DNA of 64,000 nucleotides from Alteromonas sp. KUL106 (GTDB lineage: Bacteria; Pseudomonadota; Gammaproteobacteria; Enterobacterales; Alteromonadaceae). The notes below the pieces were generated by a model. The model was not told the origin of the DNA, searched no databases, and saw nothing but the letters and a program-made list of their open reading frames with translations. The DNA is taken from positions 1-64,000 of the forward strand of contig NZ_BLIG01000024.1 of NCBI RefSeq assembly GCF_009811415.1, written 5' to 3'. Below are positions 45,696 to 56,000 of the stretch, one piece after another; position 1 is the first letter of the stretch, and each line of letters opens with the position of its first letter. Position numbers and translations under genes: made by a program.

Positions 45696-47561
45696 TTATG
45701 CATTCTCTTCAATAACTGCTTTTGGGTTTCGCGGATAATACTTCTCAGGCAATTTTGCTTTATGCTCGAAAAAACGCGTATCTTTATAGGGTAACTTCAT
45801 AAACCCTGAAATGCCTAGCCCTTTTATTTCGGGAATTTGTTGTACCAACAGCGCTAATAATGCTTTGAAACGTTCCTCTTGGCTGTGATCAAGCAATGTA
45901 TAATAGTTATGGATCTTCAAATGCTTGGGAAGCGCTTCAAATATAATGCAGCCTGTATGATGGATTGAGTTTAGTTGAACGATAGTATCGATGATGTCCT
46001 GCGGTAATTTTAATAATTCGTCAGGATCGTCGCCGTCTTCAAAATAAGAGTGGGTGCGGCTATCGTCTTTTTGTGCGGAGGTACGTGATAATTCGTAAGG
46101 AATTGATACGCCGTTGGCTGGAACAAAGTCCTCATCCTCACTGTCCCGTTCAATATGAAGTGTATTCTTTGCGTTAAACATACAGCATTTAAATACAGCT
46201 GGTTTGTGTATAGCTCTTGCTAAGTTAATAACGTTGTTGACGGCTAAATCAAAGGCGGTTTTTAATGTTTCATCATACAAATTCAAGCTCGAATCAACAT
46301 ATATACCCTCTGGCTCCCAACGCACTGCCATACCGCCTACCACAGGGTAACGGCCTAGTCTGCTTATAGCCGAAACAAAGGCTTTTTCGGTATCGCCCAT
46401 GCCCTGTAAATAGTTTTTGTAGTAGCGATCAAACTGCGCATCGTCTATGTAGCGCAATTCTTCCACTTCTTTTTCATCTATAGCGTCAGAGAGTCGAGCT
46501 TGTTGCCTTAGATAAGATTTTCTAGAGCTGTAAACAACTGTCTCAATATCTGCATGATTTCGCGTTAACCATGTAGGAATGAGCGGGGTATATTGATGAG
46601 GGATATCACGGGTAAACACCATATTTTTCAATACGTGAAGATGATTAAATAAATAGTCCCCCCCCTGCCTTCTTTTTACCGGATCCTCGCTAAGCATGTA
46701 TTCTAGGATATTAGCAAGCATTTTGGGGAGTCCTAGGGATGACGGCGTGATCACTTTACTGCCATAGCGACACGACTGCCCAGATGCCAATGCATATAGC
46801 GTACTTGCCAACCCTTGTTCGTCAAAACGCGGGCTGGAAAGCGCACCATTTAACTGTTCCTCGCCGATAAAATAAACATCACCAAGACGGGCGTTAGTTT
46901 GATGTAATTCTCCTGACATTAAATCCATCACGTTATTACCCACATACTGTCCGGTAATATCAGTCTGTGCAAATACCGAGGAACCCCAATCTATCAATCC
47001 GACAGATTCATTTTTAGCATCCCAAACCAAATTCGAGGGTTTGATGTCTCCATGAACAATGGGTTTTATTTCTCCATTCTCGCTATATTGACGAAAGCTC
47101 GATAAAAGCTCGCCTACTTGGACCGCAATTTTCACAATAATACGGGGCGGTAATGGTCCGGTTTTCAAGCTGACTTTTTCTAAGTCTTCGCCAGGTGCAC
47201 GACCCATTACTAAAATAGACTGTTTACGAATTTGCTGATATTCAATAAAGCGAGGCACAAACTCGTGATTTACGTGAGAGAGCATAAATGCTTCTTCTTC
47301 TAATCTATCTTGCACGTGCTGTGGTAACGTAATGCGTGAGAATTTGAATACCCGTGATTCACCACTTGGCGCATTCCCTGCGAACGCAAAACCAAAAGCT
47401 CCTTTGCCCAGAAGCTCAATGTCGCTATAACCTAAACTCTCCAACTGTGAAATACACAGGTTTACCCAATCTTTGAGCTTTTTGGCGTCTGCATGAGAAA
47501 GCAAATATATCGACTGCTCATCAGGTATGTAGAAGTGTTTTAGGCCTTTAAGTTGAGACAT
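45696..47561 (-). CDS. Eukaryotic-like protein kinase (serine/threonine kinase-like)
   Basis: A 621-residue soluble protein with a kinase domain near the N-terminus: GKGAFG glycine loop (52-57), the probable ATP-binding Lys73 (VFKFS), the catalytic loop HGDIKPSNLVWD (His170, Asp172, Asn177) and DWG (191-193) in place of DFG. Kinase motifs end by about 320; the C-terminal 300 residues are unlike known domains to my eye and contain Asp/Glu-rich stretches. No transmembrane or PASTA segment is present, so it is cytosolic. It precedes tesB, with only a one-base gap between its stop and the tesB start, suggesting coupling. Substrate is unknown. Confidence 0.88.
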   Translation of the reverse strand: MSQLKGLKHFYIPDEQSIYLLSHADAKKLKDWVNLCISQLESLGYSDIELLGKGAFGFAFAGNAPSGESRVFKFSRITLPQHVQDRLEEEAFMLSHVNHEFVPRFIEYQQIRKQSILVMGRAPGEDLEKVSLKTGPLPPRIIVKIAVQVGELLSSFRQYSENGEIKPIVHGDIKPSNLVWDAKNESVGLIDWGSSVFAQTDITGQYVGNNVMDLMSGELHQTNARLGDVYFIGEEQLNGALSSPRFDEQGLASTLYALASGQSCRYGSKVITPSSLGLPKMLANILEYMLSEDPVKRRQGGDYLFNHLHVLKNMVFTRDIPHQYTPLIPTWLTRNHADIETVVYSSRKSYLRQQARLSDAIDEKEVEELRYIDDAQFDRYYKNYLQGMGDTEKAFVSAISRLGRYPVVGGMAVRWEPEGIYVDSSLNLYDETLKTAFDLAVNNVINLARAIHKPAVFKCCMFNAKNTLHIERDSEDEDFVPANGVSIPYELSRTSAQKDDSRTHSYFEDGDDPDELLKLPQDIIDTIVQLNSIHHTGCIIFEALPKHLKIHNYYTLLDHSQEERFKALLALLVQQIPEIKGLGISGFMKLPYKDTRFFEHKAKLPEKYYPRNPKAVIEENA

Positions 47562-47657
47562 TTTTTGTTTCTCACTTATGGTATTTGTTTATCTGCTGCT
47601 TAAAATGCTTTATTCAGCTGTAACGCAAAAACTATAATTTAGCTGTAAATTCGGCCA

Positions 47658-48536
47658 CTAATTATCTTCGTTTATCCAGGAAACATGCGCTGTCGCATGA
47701 AAACCCGCTTCACCTGCGCCTAGCATACCGATTACGCTTTCCAATGCGTGATTTAGATTTGCATCGAGTTGCCAAGGCGGGTTTAATACAAACACACCCG
47801 ACCCATACATGCCGGCATCAACCGTGTTTTCTGCTACACAGATCTCTGCTTTAAAACAAGGTTTACCTAATGCTGCAAGCTGGTCGCACATAGCTTCACT
47901 CGCGCCGCTTTTGGCGCCGGCTCTCTCAGAAAGTAACGGATACCACACTACGATTTGTGCCTGTTGCCAGCGTTTAAATACCTGTTCTACGCCCTTAACA
48001 AGGTCGCTATATTCATTCAAACGCTCATAAGGCGGGTCTATTAGGATTGCGCCACGGTTGGGTTTCGGCGGCGTGAGCGCTCTAAGCCCTTCATAACCGT
48101 CTCGTTTATGTACATGGGTATTTAACGAACGTAATCGGGAAAGGTTTTTATCTAATTTATCAAACTCCGCTGGATGAAGCTCCATCAGATGTAAGTTATC
48201 ACAATCCCTTTTCGCCTTTGCACTTATAGCAGGGGAACCGGGATATTGCTGTTGCGCCAAAAATGGTTCACATAACGATAAGTAGTCGGCTAACAAGTGT
48301 GGCAAATCTTGCGTACTACTATCCTTGGTAAGCAGACGAGAAATACCTGTTTCAAATTCTTTGTTTTTCAACGACATCTCGTCGGTTAAATCGTATGCAC
48401 CTGCACCAGCATGAGTGTCGAAAAGTGTAAAAGGTTTATCTTTTTTCTTTAATGCGTTGATAACGCCAATCCAACTAAGATGTTTGATAACATCAGCGTG
48501 GTTGCCCGCATGAAAGGCGTGTTGATAGCTAAGCAC
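47658..48536 (-). CDS. rlmJ: 23S rRNA (adenine-2030-N6)-methyltransferase RlmJ
   Basis: A 292-residue Rossmann methyltransferase that makes m6A2030 in 23S rRNA. It starts MLSYQHAFHAGNHADVIKHL, the family's signature, and carries AILIDPPYE (about 170) as the catalytic DPPY motif. The start is a GTG with GAGG seven bases upstream. It matches E. coli RlmJ (280). It stands alone between two transcription units. Confidence 0.96.
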   Translation of the reverse strand: MLSYQHAFHAGNHADVIKHLSWIGVINALKKKDKPFTLFDTHAGAGAYDLTDEMSLKNKEFETGISRLLTKDSSTQDLPHLLADYLSLCEPFLAQQQYPGSPAISAKAKRDCDNLHLMELHPAEFDKLDKNLSRLRSLNTHVHKRDGYEGLRALTPPKPNRGAILIDPPYERLNEYSDLVKGVEQVFKRWQQAQIVVWYPLLSERAGAKSGASEAMCDQLAALGKPCFKAEICVAENTVDAGMYGSGVFVLNPPWQLDANLNHALESVIGMLGAGEAGFHATAHVSWINEDN

Positions 48537-48610
48537 GAAACCTCGGTGAAATTCTTGTTTGTTTATAATGCACTATAATAACGTTATCGCGCTTTGAGGT
48601 ATACAAAACT

Positions 48611-48646
48611 AAAAAGGGCCAATCGGTTTGAATTTGGCCCTTTTAG
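48611..48646 (-). terminator. Terminator of the branched-chain dehydrogenase operon
   Basis: AAAAGGGCCAA pairs with TTGGCCCTTTT. The T-run faces the minus strand, about 38 bases after the E2 stop. Confidence 0.85.
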
Positions 48647-48683
48647 TATCATGCTCATGCAAGTCAAATGACGTTGAATAATA

Positions 48684-50384
48684 TCATTTAAGATGCATTA
48701 ACATTTTCTCTGGCGTCGTTAGGTAACTCATCCATAGGTTATTAAATCGCACCATCGTTGCGCCATCAATAATACGGTGGTCGCCAGACCAGTTAACCAC
48801 CATGATATTCTGAGCGCTAACATTTCCTTCATTATCAAAACGCGGAAGTTTCTGCGTTTTACCAAGCGCCACAATTGCAGCTTCTGGCTTATTGATTACT
48901 GGCGTTGCGGTAATACCGCCTATTGCTCCAATGTTAGAGATGCTAATCGTACCGCCTTTCAAGTGCTCACCAGCCACGCGTCCTGCTCTGGCTTGCTCTA
49001 TTATGTCCTGCATTTGAACAGCAATATCTAACAGAGAAAGGTTTTGAACCCGCTTAATGTTTGGTACAAGCAGACCAATTTTAGAGTCGACCGCAAAGCC
49101 AATATTGTGATCAGCGAAATAACTGATCTCAGTGGCGTCGTCGTTAAGTTGGCTGTTAACTACAGGGAACTCATTAAGTGCTAACGACATTGCCTTAACG
49201 AAAAACGGCATAAAGCTAAGTTTTACGTTTTTCGCTTCGAACTCAGGCTTAAGCAACGTGCGAAGAGAGATCAGGTTGTCCATCACTAACTCGTCACTGA
49301 CTGTGAAGTGAGGAATAGTATAAACCGATGCGGACATTTGCTTAGCCATGGCAGCCTGAATACCACGCACCTTTTCCGTTCTTACGCTGCCTTCAATAGC
49401 AGTGCTCGCAATGTTTGAAGCGCCTTTTTCTGCGGCAGATGAGCTTGACGAAGAAGACGGTTTTTGCGACGACGTGCCAACATTTGAATGTTTTAGATTC
49501 AAAACGTCAGACTTAAGGATTCGGCCTTTTTTACCCGACCCTTGAACGGAAGAAAGGTCGATATTCTTTTCTCTTGCAACACGTCTTACCGCGGGGCTAG
49601 CCAACACCTTACCCTCTATAGCAATAGGTGGCTCGTATTCGCCGTCGCTGAACTTAGAAGGTGCGACGTGCGTTGACTGCTGGTTCGAACCGTTCGTTTG
49701 GGTTTGCACCGAGCTTTGAGAAGCAACGTTAGAAGAGCTGGTATTTGCCGATGACGAGACATCAGATGCGCTGTTAGCAGCCGAGGCTTCGTCGGCCACT
49801 TCCAATGCGAACAATGCGCTATGCACCTTCGCTATATCGCCCTGAGCGTAATAAAGACGATGCACGGTGCCGGCATTTTTAGCAGGTATTTCAACCACTG
49901 CTTTGTCGGTCATCACTTCTACAACGGCCTGGTCTTCCTCAATTACATCGCCTTCTGCCACGTTCCATTTTACAATTTCGCACTCAACAATCCCTTCACC
50001 AATGTCCGGCAGAATAAAGTCTTCAATATGCTTACCATTTGACGAGCCTGACGCAGAAGAAGTATTTTCATTCTCTGGCACCTTTTCAGACGCACTGCCT
50101 GTTATCTCGGCCTGCTCGTTTTCTGACTGCCCGTCTGTATTGGCATCATCTGGTGTCATAGAAAACAACGGTGCATGGACCTTAGCGATATCGCCCACAG
50201 CATAATGCAGTTTGTTGACCACACCCGCATGCATTGCAGGAATCTGAACGGTCGCTTTGTCGGTCATTACTTCTGCGACAGGCTGATCTTCTTCTATGTG
50301 CTCGCCTTCAGACACCAACCATTCAAGAAGTTCACATTCAACAATACCTTCACCAATGTCCGGTAAGATAAACTCAATTGTCAT
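48684..50384 (-). CDS. bkdB: Branched-chain 2-oxoacid dehydrogenase E2 (dihydrolipoyl acyltransferase), two lipoyl domains
   Basis: A 566-residue core subunit of the BCKDH complex, which makes branched-chain acyl-CoA from valine, leucine and isoleucine keto acids. Two lipoyl domains carry the lysines K43 (MTDKATVQIP) and K161 (MTDKAVVEIP). Flexible Ser/Asn-rich linkers separate them from a peripheral-subunit-binding domain (about 260-294; ASPAVRRVAREKNIDL) and the catalytic domain (about 335-566) with SISNIGAIGG and DHRIIDGA. Two lipoyl domains are not unusual in E2 proteins. It is the third gene of the operon after E1-alpha and E1-beta. Confidence 0.95.
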   Translation of the reverse strand: MTIEFILPDIGEGIVECELLEWLVSEGEHIEEDQPVAEVMTDKATVQIPAMHAGVVNKLHYAVGDIAKVHAPLFSMTPDDANTDGQSENEQAEITGSASEKVPENENTSSASGSSNGKHIEDFILPDIGEGIVECEIVKWNVAEGDVIEEDQAVVEVMTDKAVVEIPAKNAGTVHRLYYAQGDIAKVHSALFALEVADEASAANSASDVSSSANTSSSNVASQSSVQTQTNGSNQQSTHVAPSKFSDGEYEPPIAIEGKVLASPAVRRVAREKNIDLSSVQGSGKKGRILKSDVLNLKHSNVGTSSQKPSSSSSSSAAEKGASNIASTAIEGSVRTEKVRGIQAAMAKQMSASVYTIPHFTVSDELVMDNLISLRTLLKPEFEAKNVKLSFMPFFVKAMSLALNEFPVVNSQLNDDATEISYFADHNIGFAVDSKIGLLVPNIKRVQNLSLLDIAVQMQDIIEQARAGRVAGEHLKGGTISISNIGAIGGITATPVINKPEAAIVALGKTQKLPRFDNEGNVSAQNIMVVNWSGDHRIIDGATMVRFNNLWMSYLTTPEKMLMHLK

Positions 50385-50401
50385 TTCATTGTCTCCCGGT
50401 C

Positions 50402-51379
50402 TTAGTAATGAAGCGTACGTTTTATGGCTTCGTACGTCTTAGTTTCATCTGGCATATATTCTTTTTCATGTGCCAGTGGATAAGGCGTGTCTAAACCACA
50501 CACTCTTGCAATAGGCGCTTCTAGGTACAAGAAGCAACGCTCCTGAATACTTGCTGCAATTTCGCTAGCGAAACCGCCTGTGAGCGGCGCTTCATGATTT
50601 ATCAACAAGCGGCCTGTCTTCATTACCGATTGCATAACCGTTTCTACATCCCACGGTAATATACTGCGCAAATCAATGATTTCACACGAGACACCGTCTT
50701 CTAGGGCCATTTCTGCGGCTTTTTGCAATATTTCTATCTGTGCGCCCCATCCAAGTAGCGTTATGTCGTTTCCTTCTTGAACGATGTCTGCTTTACCTAA
50801 CGGCAATTCGTAATCTTCTTCCGGTACTTCTGATACAGAAGCACGGTAAAGGCGTTTAGGCTCCATAAACAATACGGGGTTTTTATCGCGAATTGACGCA
50901 AGTAACAAACCTTTCGCTTGATATGGATCCCGTGGGATAACAATCTTCAAGCCTGGGCAGTGAGCGAAGAACGCTTCCGGTGATTGACTGTGATAATGGC
51001 CGCCCGCAATACCGCCGCCGTATGGTGTGCGAATCGTCAATGTACCTACATCAAACTGTCCCCCTGAACGATAGCGCCATTTTGCCGTCTCATTCACAAT
51101 TTGATCGAATGCGGGGAAAATGTAGTCACCGAATTGAATTTCAGCGACCGGTACAGAGCCTTGAGATGCCAATCCGTTAGCAAAGCCAATAATGCCTTGT
51201 TCAGTAAGCGGTGTATTAAAGCAGCGAGCTTTGCCGAACTTTTCCTGAAGATGACTGGTTGCGCGGAACACACCACCAAAATGACCCACGTCTTCACCAA
51301 AGACCATCACTTTTTCATCTTCGGTCATGGCTGTGATGAGTGCATTATTAATCGCTTGAAGTAGATTCATCTTAGCCAT
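50402..51379 (-). CDS. bkdA2: Branched-chain 2-oxoacid dehydrogenase E1, beta subunit
   Basis: A 325-residue subunit of the thiamine-diphosphate E1 enzyme. [32 protein letters not shown] and [25 protein letters not shown] are typical of the transketolase-like beta subunit. Its ATG shares one base with the stop of the alpha subunit gene, so translation is coupled. It is followed by E2 after 17 bases. Confidence 0.96.
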   Translation of the reverse strand: MAKMNLLQAINNALITAMTEDEKVMVFGEDVGHFGGVFRATSHLQEKFGKARCFNTPLTEQGIIGFANGLASQGSVPVAEIQFGDYIFPAFDQIVNETAKWRYRSGGQFDVGTLTIRTPYGGGIAGGHYHSQSPEAFFAHCPGLKIVIPRDPYQAKGLLLASIRDKNPVLFMEPKRLYRASVSEVPEEDYELPLGKADIVQEGNDITLLGWGAQIEILQKAAEMALEDGVSCEIIDLRSILPWDVETVMQSVMKTGRLLINHEAPLTGGFASEIAASIQERCFLYLEAPIARVCGLDTPYPLAHEKEYMPDETKTYEAIKRTLHY

Positions 51380-52566
51380 TATTTTACTCTCCCTGCTGTC
51401 TTAGGGTACATCTTAGGGTACTTTTTGATATGTGCTTTTAATTCACTGAGTTGTTCTTTTAAATGCCATGGCGGCGTGTCATATACATCTTCAACGATAT
51501 CGTCGATTGAGCAAACGTCCGTTTTTTCACAGCTTTTCATCGCTGCCAATACATCTTGTCTGGCTTTATCAACACGCTTTTGGTTCTCGGCTTCGTCAAA
51601 CCAGCCTTTACTTTCTAGCCATTTAGCCATTCGAGCTATAGGATCTTTGGCTCGCCACTTATCCTCTTCTTCACGCGAGCGATAGCCCGTAGGATCGTCC
51701 GACGTTGAGTGTGCAGCCAAGCGATACGTCATGGCTTCAATAAGCACAGGACATTTTTCTTCAATGGCAATGCGACGTGCTTCTTTAGTAGCAGCATAAA
51801 TAGCTAGCACATCGTTCCCATCAACACGGATAGTTTTGATACCGTAACCTAAGCCACGAGACGCAATCCCGTCACCTGCGAATTGCTCTTCCGCTGGAGT
51901 TGAAATGGCGTAGCCATTATTACGGCAAAAGAAGATAACGGGACAATGTAATACCGCAGCCATGTTGAGCCCTGCGTGGAAGTCTCCTTCTGAAGCAGCG
52001 CCTTCGCCGAAATAACAAATAGTGACGACATCTTTCCCTGACATCTTCTGGCCATAGGCATAGCCTGAAGCTTGGGGAATTTGCGTTCCCAATGGCGATG
52101 ATATCGTCATGAAGTTAAGCGGTTTATCACCATAATGTATAGGCATTTGGCGACCTTTGTTCGGGTCGTCTTTGTTGCTAAACATTTGGTTCATGAATTG
52201 TTCTGTGGTGTACCCGCGGTATGCGAGCGCGCCTTGCTCGCGATACTGCGACATGATCATATCATCATCTGACAACGCGGCAGCACTTGCTACAGACGCG
52301 GCTTCTTCACCTGTACTTGCTAAATAAAAACTGATGCGGCCCTGACGCTGGGCGCCCACCATACGCTCATCCAATACGCGAATGTAATGCATGGTATTAA
52401 ATATTTTTAATGCTTCTTCTTTACTCAGTTCAGGCTCCACTGCTTGTTGGATGAGTTCACCTTGTGCAGAAAGAATTTGCAACATGGGGATATCAACGAC
52501 CCCTTTAGTAATAATTTCGACCTTGTTGGTTGTTTTTACTTCGGCCAAATGGTTTCTGTCTTTCAC
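51379..52566 (-). CDS. bkdA1: Branched-chain 2-oxoacid dehydrogenase E1, alpha subunit
   Basis: A 395-residue E1 alpha subunit. It binds thiamine diphosphate through the [19 protein letters not shown]-type motif (about 187-205) with [10 protein letters not shown] downstream. The phosphorylation-loop-like segment [20 protein letters not shown] (about 280-300) matches branched-chain E1-alpha rather than pyruvate E1. The start is a GTG preceded by AAGGGG. It is the first gene of the operon. No lipoamide dehydrogenase (E3) follows; the complex probably uses a shared E3 from elsewhere. Confidence 0.95.
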   Translation of the reverse strand: MKDRNHLAEVKTTNKVEIITKGVVDIPMLQILSAQGELIQQAVEPELSKEEALKIFNTMHYIRVLDERMVGAQRQGRISFYLASTGEEAASVASAAALSDDDMIMSQYREQGALAYRGYTTEQFMNQMFSNKDDPNKGRQMPIHYGDKPLNFMTISSPLGTQIPQASGYAYGQKMSGKDVVTICYFGEGAASEGDFHAGLNMAAVLHCPVIFFCRNNGYAISTPAEEQFAGDGIASRGLGYGIKTIRVDGNDVLAIYAATKEARRIAIEEKCPVLIEAMTYRLAAHSTSDDPTGYRSREEEDKWRAKDPIARMAKWLESKGWFDEAENQKRVDKARQDVLAAMKSCEKTDVCSIDDIVEDVYDTPPWHLKEQLSELKAHIKKYPKMYPKTAGRVK

Positions 52567-53089
52567 GTTTTTTCCCCTTAAAAATGAGGGTTGATAGCGA
52601 CTTATAGTGATTACACTATGCTAGATGAGGACATACGGGAGCGTCTTACTTATTCAAAGGCATTTTTTCAGAAAGGGAGAAACAGACATACCAAATTAAC
52701 CGAGCAAGGCAGGATAACTGTCCTAAAAAGGTAAAACTTATGTAAATTTAATGATAAATGGATAGGATGAACCTTTCACATGTAAGGGAGGTCTTTTGAG
52801 TTTTATTGGTTCGAGATTTTACTTTTCATGTAATTTAATTACTGAATTTTGCCAAAAATCCAACGCGAATTTGCCCATTTGTCTAGTTAATTTTCACAAT
52901 TGTCTTGCGGTGTAAATGTAACAAAATATGTAATTTGTGTATTGCAGAAACATACGTTACAAAACAGTAAAAAGTGTGCTAGTAATAAATAGTCACAGCG
53001 ATAATGGACGTTTATAAAGAGGCGAATGACCTTTGCATCGTACCCCAAAAATCGCTGGACTCCAGGGAACTATTCACACGAGAATAATT
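52567..53089. other. Divergent intergenic region (bkd operon / subtilase)
   Basis: About 520 AT-rich bases holding the promoters of two divergent units. I see no protein frame with family features, no clear operator palindrome and no riboswitch-like structure. Confidence 0.5.
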
Positions 53090-56000
53090 ATGAAAAAAAC
53101 AATTATTAGTACCGTAGTTGCAGCCGCACTAGCCGGCTCTGCTTTTGGTGCGTTAGCTATTTCAAATCAATTATCCGGTCATGGCGTTGAGCAACGCAAT
53201 GCTATTGAAGCCTCATTTGATAAGAAAAATATTCTTGCGAATGCGATTCAAGCCTCTAACGACAGCGTACGTGTTATCGTTCAACTACATGATGTGCCAA
53301 TGGCACAATTCAGCGCAGTTAATCCAAGTGTGAGCACCATGGCTGCTCACAAAGGACAGAAGATTAATTTTCAGTCAAACGCTGCGAAAGAGTACAAATC
53401 GTTTCTAGAAACTCAACAACAATCGGTTATAAAGTCGATTAAAGCATTCGATAAATCGTTTAAAGCTGATTTATCTTACACTGCTGCATTTAACGGGTTC
53501 GCGGGTATCGTTTCTAAAAGCGCTCTTGATGAACTATCAAGCTTGTCATCGGTGAAAGCGGTCTATCCTGACGTTATTCACCATGCTCAAATGGACGCGA
53601 GTTTAGACTTGATTGGCGCCGTTCAGACATGGGAACAATTCGGCGGTAAGGAAAACGCCGGTGCTGGCATTAAAGTAGCGATAATAGACAGCGGTATTCG
53701 TCCTGAAAACCCATTGTTCAGCGGTGAAAACTTTGAAGCGCCTGCGGCAGATACTCTCCCGACTGACGATTACTGTTCAGAAGTTCCTGATTTCTGTAAC
53801 AATAAATTAATCGTTGCTCGTGCAGCTGAAATCGTTGAAGGCTTTACTGTTGTAGAAGAAGAGTATGACAGCCCACTTGGTTTTAACGGTCACGGCACCC
53901 ACGTTGCCGGCACAGCCGTTGGTAATTTTGGTGTAATGGCAGAGCGCGACGGCGCTGAAGCAGAAATTTCGGGCGTCGCGCCGGCTGCTTACTTGATGGT
54001 TTACAAGGGCCTCTACGCAACCCCAGCTAACCCAGCCTCTTCAAGCGGTGCATCATCAATGTTGCTTTCTATGCTTGAAGCAGCGCTGACAGATGGTGCT
54101 GATGTTGTAAACAACTCTTGGGGTGGTAGCGCTGGCGGCAACCCAAATGGTTCTGTTTATCAAGACGTACTGGAAGCGATGCATGATGCGGGCGTAGTCA
54201 CCGTATTTGCAGCAGGTAACGACGGCCCAGGTGAAGGTACAATTGGCTGTCCTGGTTGTGACGAAAATGTATTGACAGTTGCAGCAACAACAACAGGCCG
54301 ATTGTTTGCGAACGAATTAACCATTGAAGGCGATACTTCAATTGGGTCAATCCCTGCCCTCTACTCTGTTGGCAACCCTAACATTGTGTTTGACACTGCA
54401 TTAACCGCTCCTGTTGTTTACGCGGGTGAATTAGATGCGGCAAACGTAGAAGGTTGTGATGAATTTACTGCGGGCGCATTTGACGGCGCTATTGCACTTA
54501 TCAGCCGCGGCACGTGTGGCTTTGTAACAAAAGTCGAGAATGCTGAAGCTGCTGGCGCGGTTGCCGTTGTTATTCATAACGTTGATGGTCGCGGCGAAGC
54601 TCCCATTTTGATGGGTGGCCTTAGCCCAGATCAAACAGTTCCTTCATTCATGATCCCAGCCACGCCGGGTCAGGAGTTAGCAACATTAATTTCTGGTTCT
54701 GAAGAAGCAGTAAATATCACTATTGGCGCTGAAGTAGTTCGCGTTGTATCTGACAGCTTAGCAGATATTATGGCCGACTTTAGCTCACGTGGCCCTAACG
54801 GTGACCCTACGTTCTTGAAACCTAACATTGCTGCACCAGGCGTTAGAATTTTCTCTGGTGAATCACCAGACGCGCCGGGGCATGTAGGCGAGAATTTCTC
54901 GTTTAAAGGCGGCACATCAATGGCATCGCCACACGTTGCTGGTGCTGCAGCGCTTATTAAGCAAATGCATCCAGATTGGACTGCACAGCAAATTAAGAGT
55001 GCGCTTGTTACCTCTTCTATCCGCGATGTATTGAAAGAAGACGCTGCCACTGGTGCTGACAACTTTGACATGGGTGCTGGACGTTTAGACCTGCCTCGTG
55101 CAACTTCAGTTGAACTTACTTACAGTGATATCAGCCTTGTTGACGGCAACTGTTACTTAAACTGTGAAATGTCGATCACAGTCACAAATACCAGCAACGA
55201 AGACGTGACTGTTGATGCGACAGCAATGTTTAACGACCCAGCCATTACAGCGACGGTAACGCCGAAAATGGCGACCCTTCCAGCGGGTGCATCTGCTGAA
55301 ATCATGCTTTCGTTAGATGTAACGACAGCGTCTACGGGTTCATGGTCTTTTGGCGGTATTAACTGGGCTGACACAGATGATACAACAACAGATTACTTCA
55401 TTCCTGTAGCTGTTTATCCAATCAGCAGCGATGAACCTTCGCTGTTTGACAGTGATGTGAGCAATGAGTTTGCTGCTGAAGGTGAGCTTGTTGTTACCGA
55501 AGCGTTTGCTTCAAACACCGATGTGACTGGCATGATCAGCATTACCGGCGAAATTGATCACAAGTACGCGATTAACCCTTCTACTATCTCTGCTGTGAAA
55601 AACGGTAACCAAGAGCCTGTGAGCTACGATGCAGACTCTGGCACCGTCTATTGGGAAGGTGCACTTAACACTGCGTCATTCTCGATGAATGCAGACACAA
55701 CAATTGGTGACCTTCTTGAAGGCTTTGGTTTGGGTCGATACGTACCTATGTCTTCTATTGGCGTAGCGCCACTTGTGTGCTCTGGCTCGTGCGATGACGC
55801 GTCTATCGAAATCAGCCTTCCACGTACTATCACCTACTTAGGTGCTGAGTACACAACCATGCAGATTTCATCGAATGGTTTTGTTTCATTGGGTACAAGC
55901 TCAGGTAACATCACTACGCCATTTGCTGAAGTGCTTCCTAACTTGAGCGAGCCTAACAACGTTGTAGCGCCTTACTGGACAGACTTCGACCTAGCTGGTG

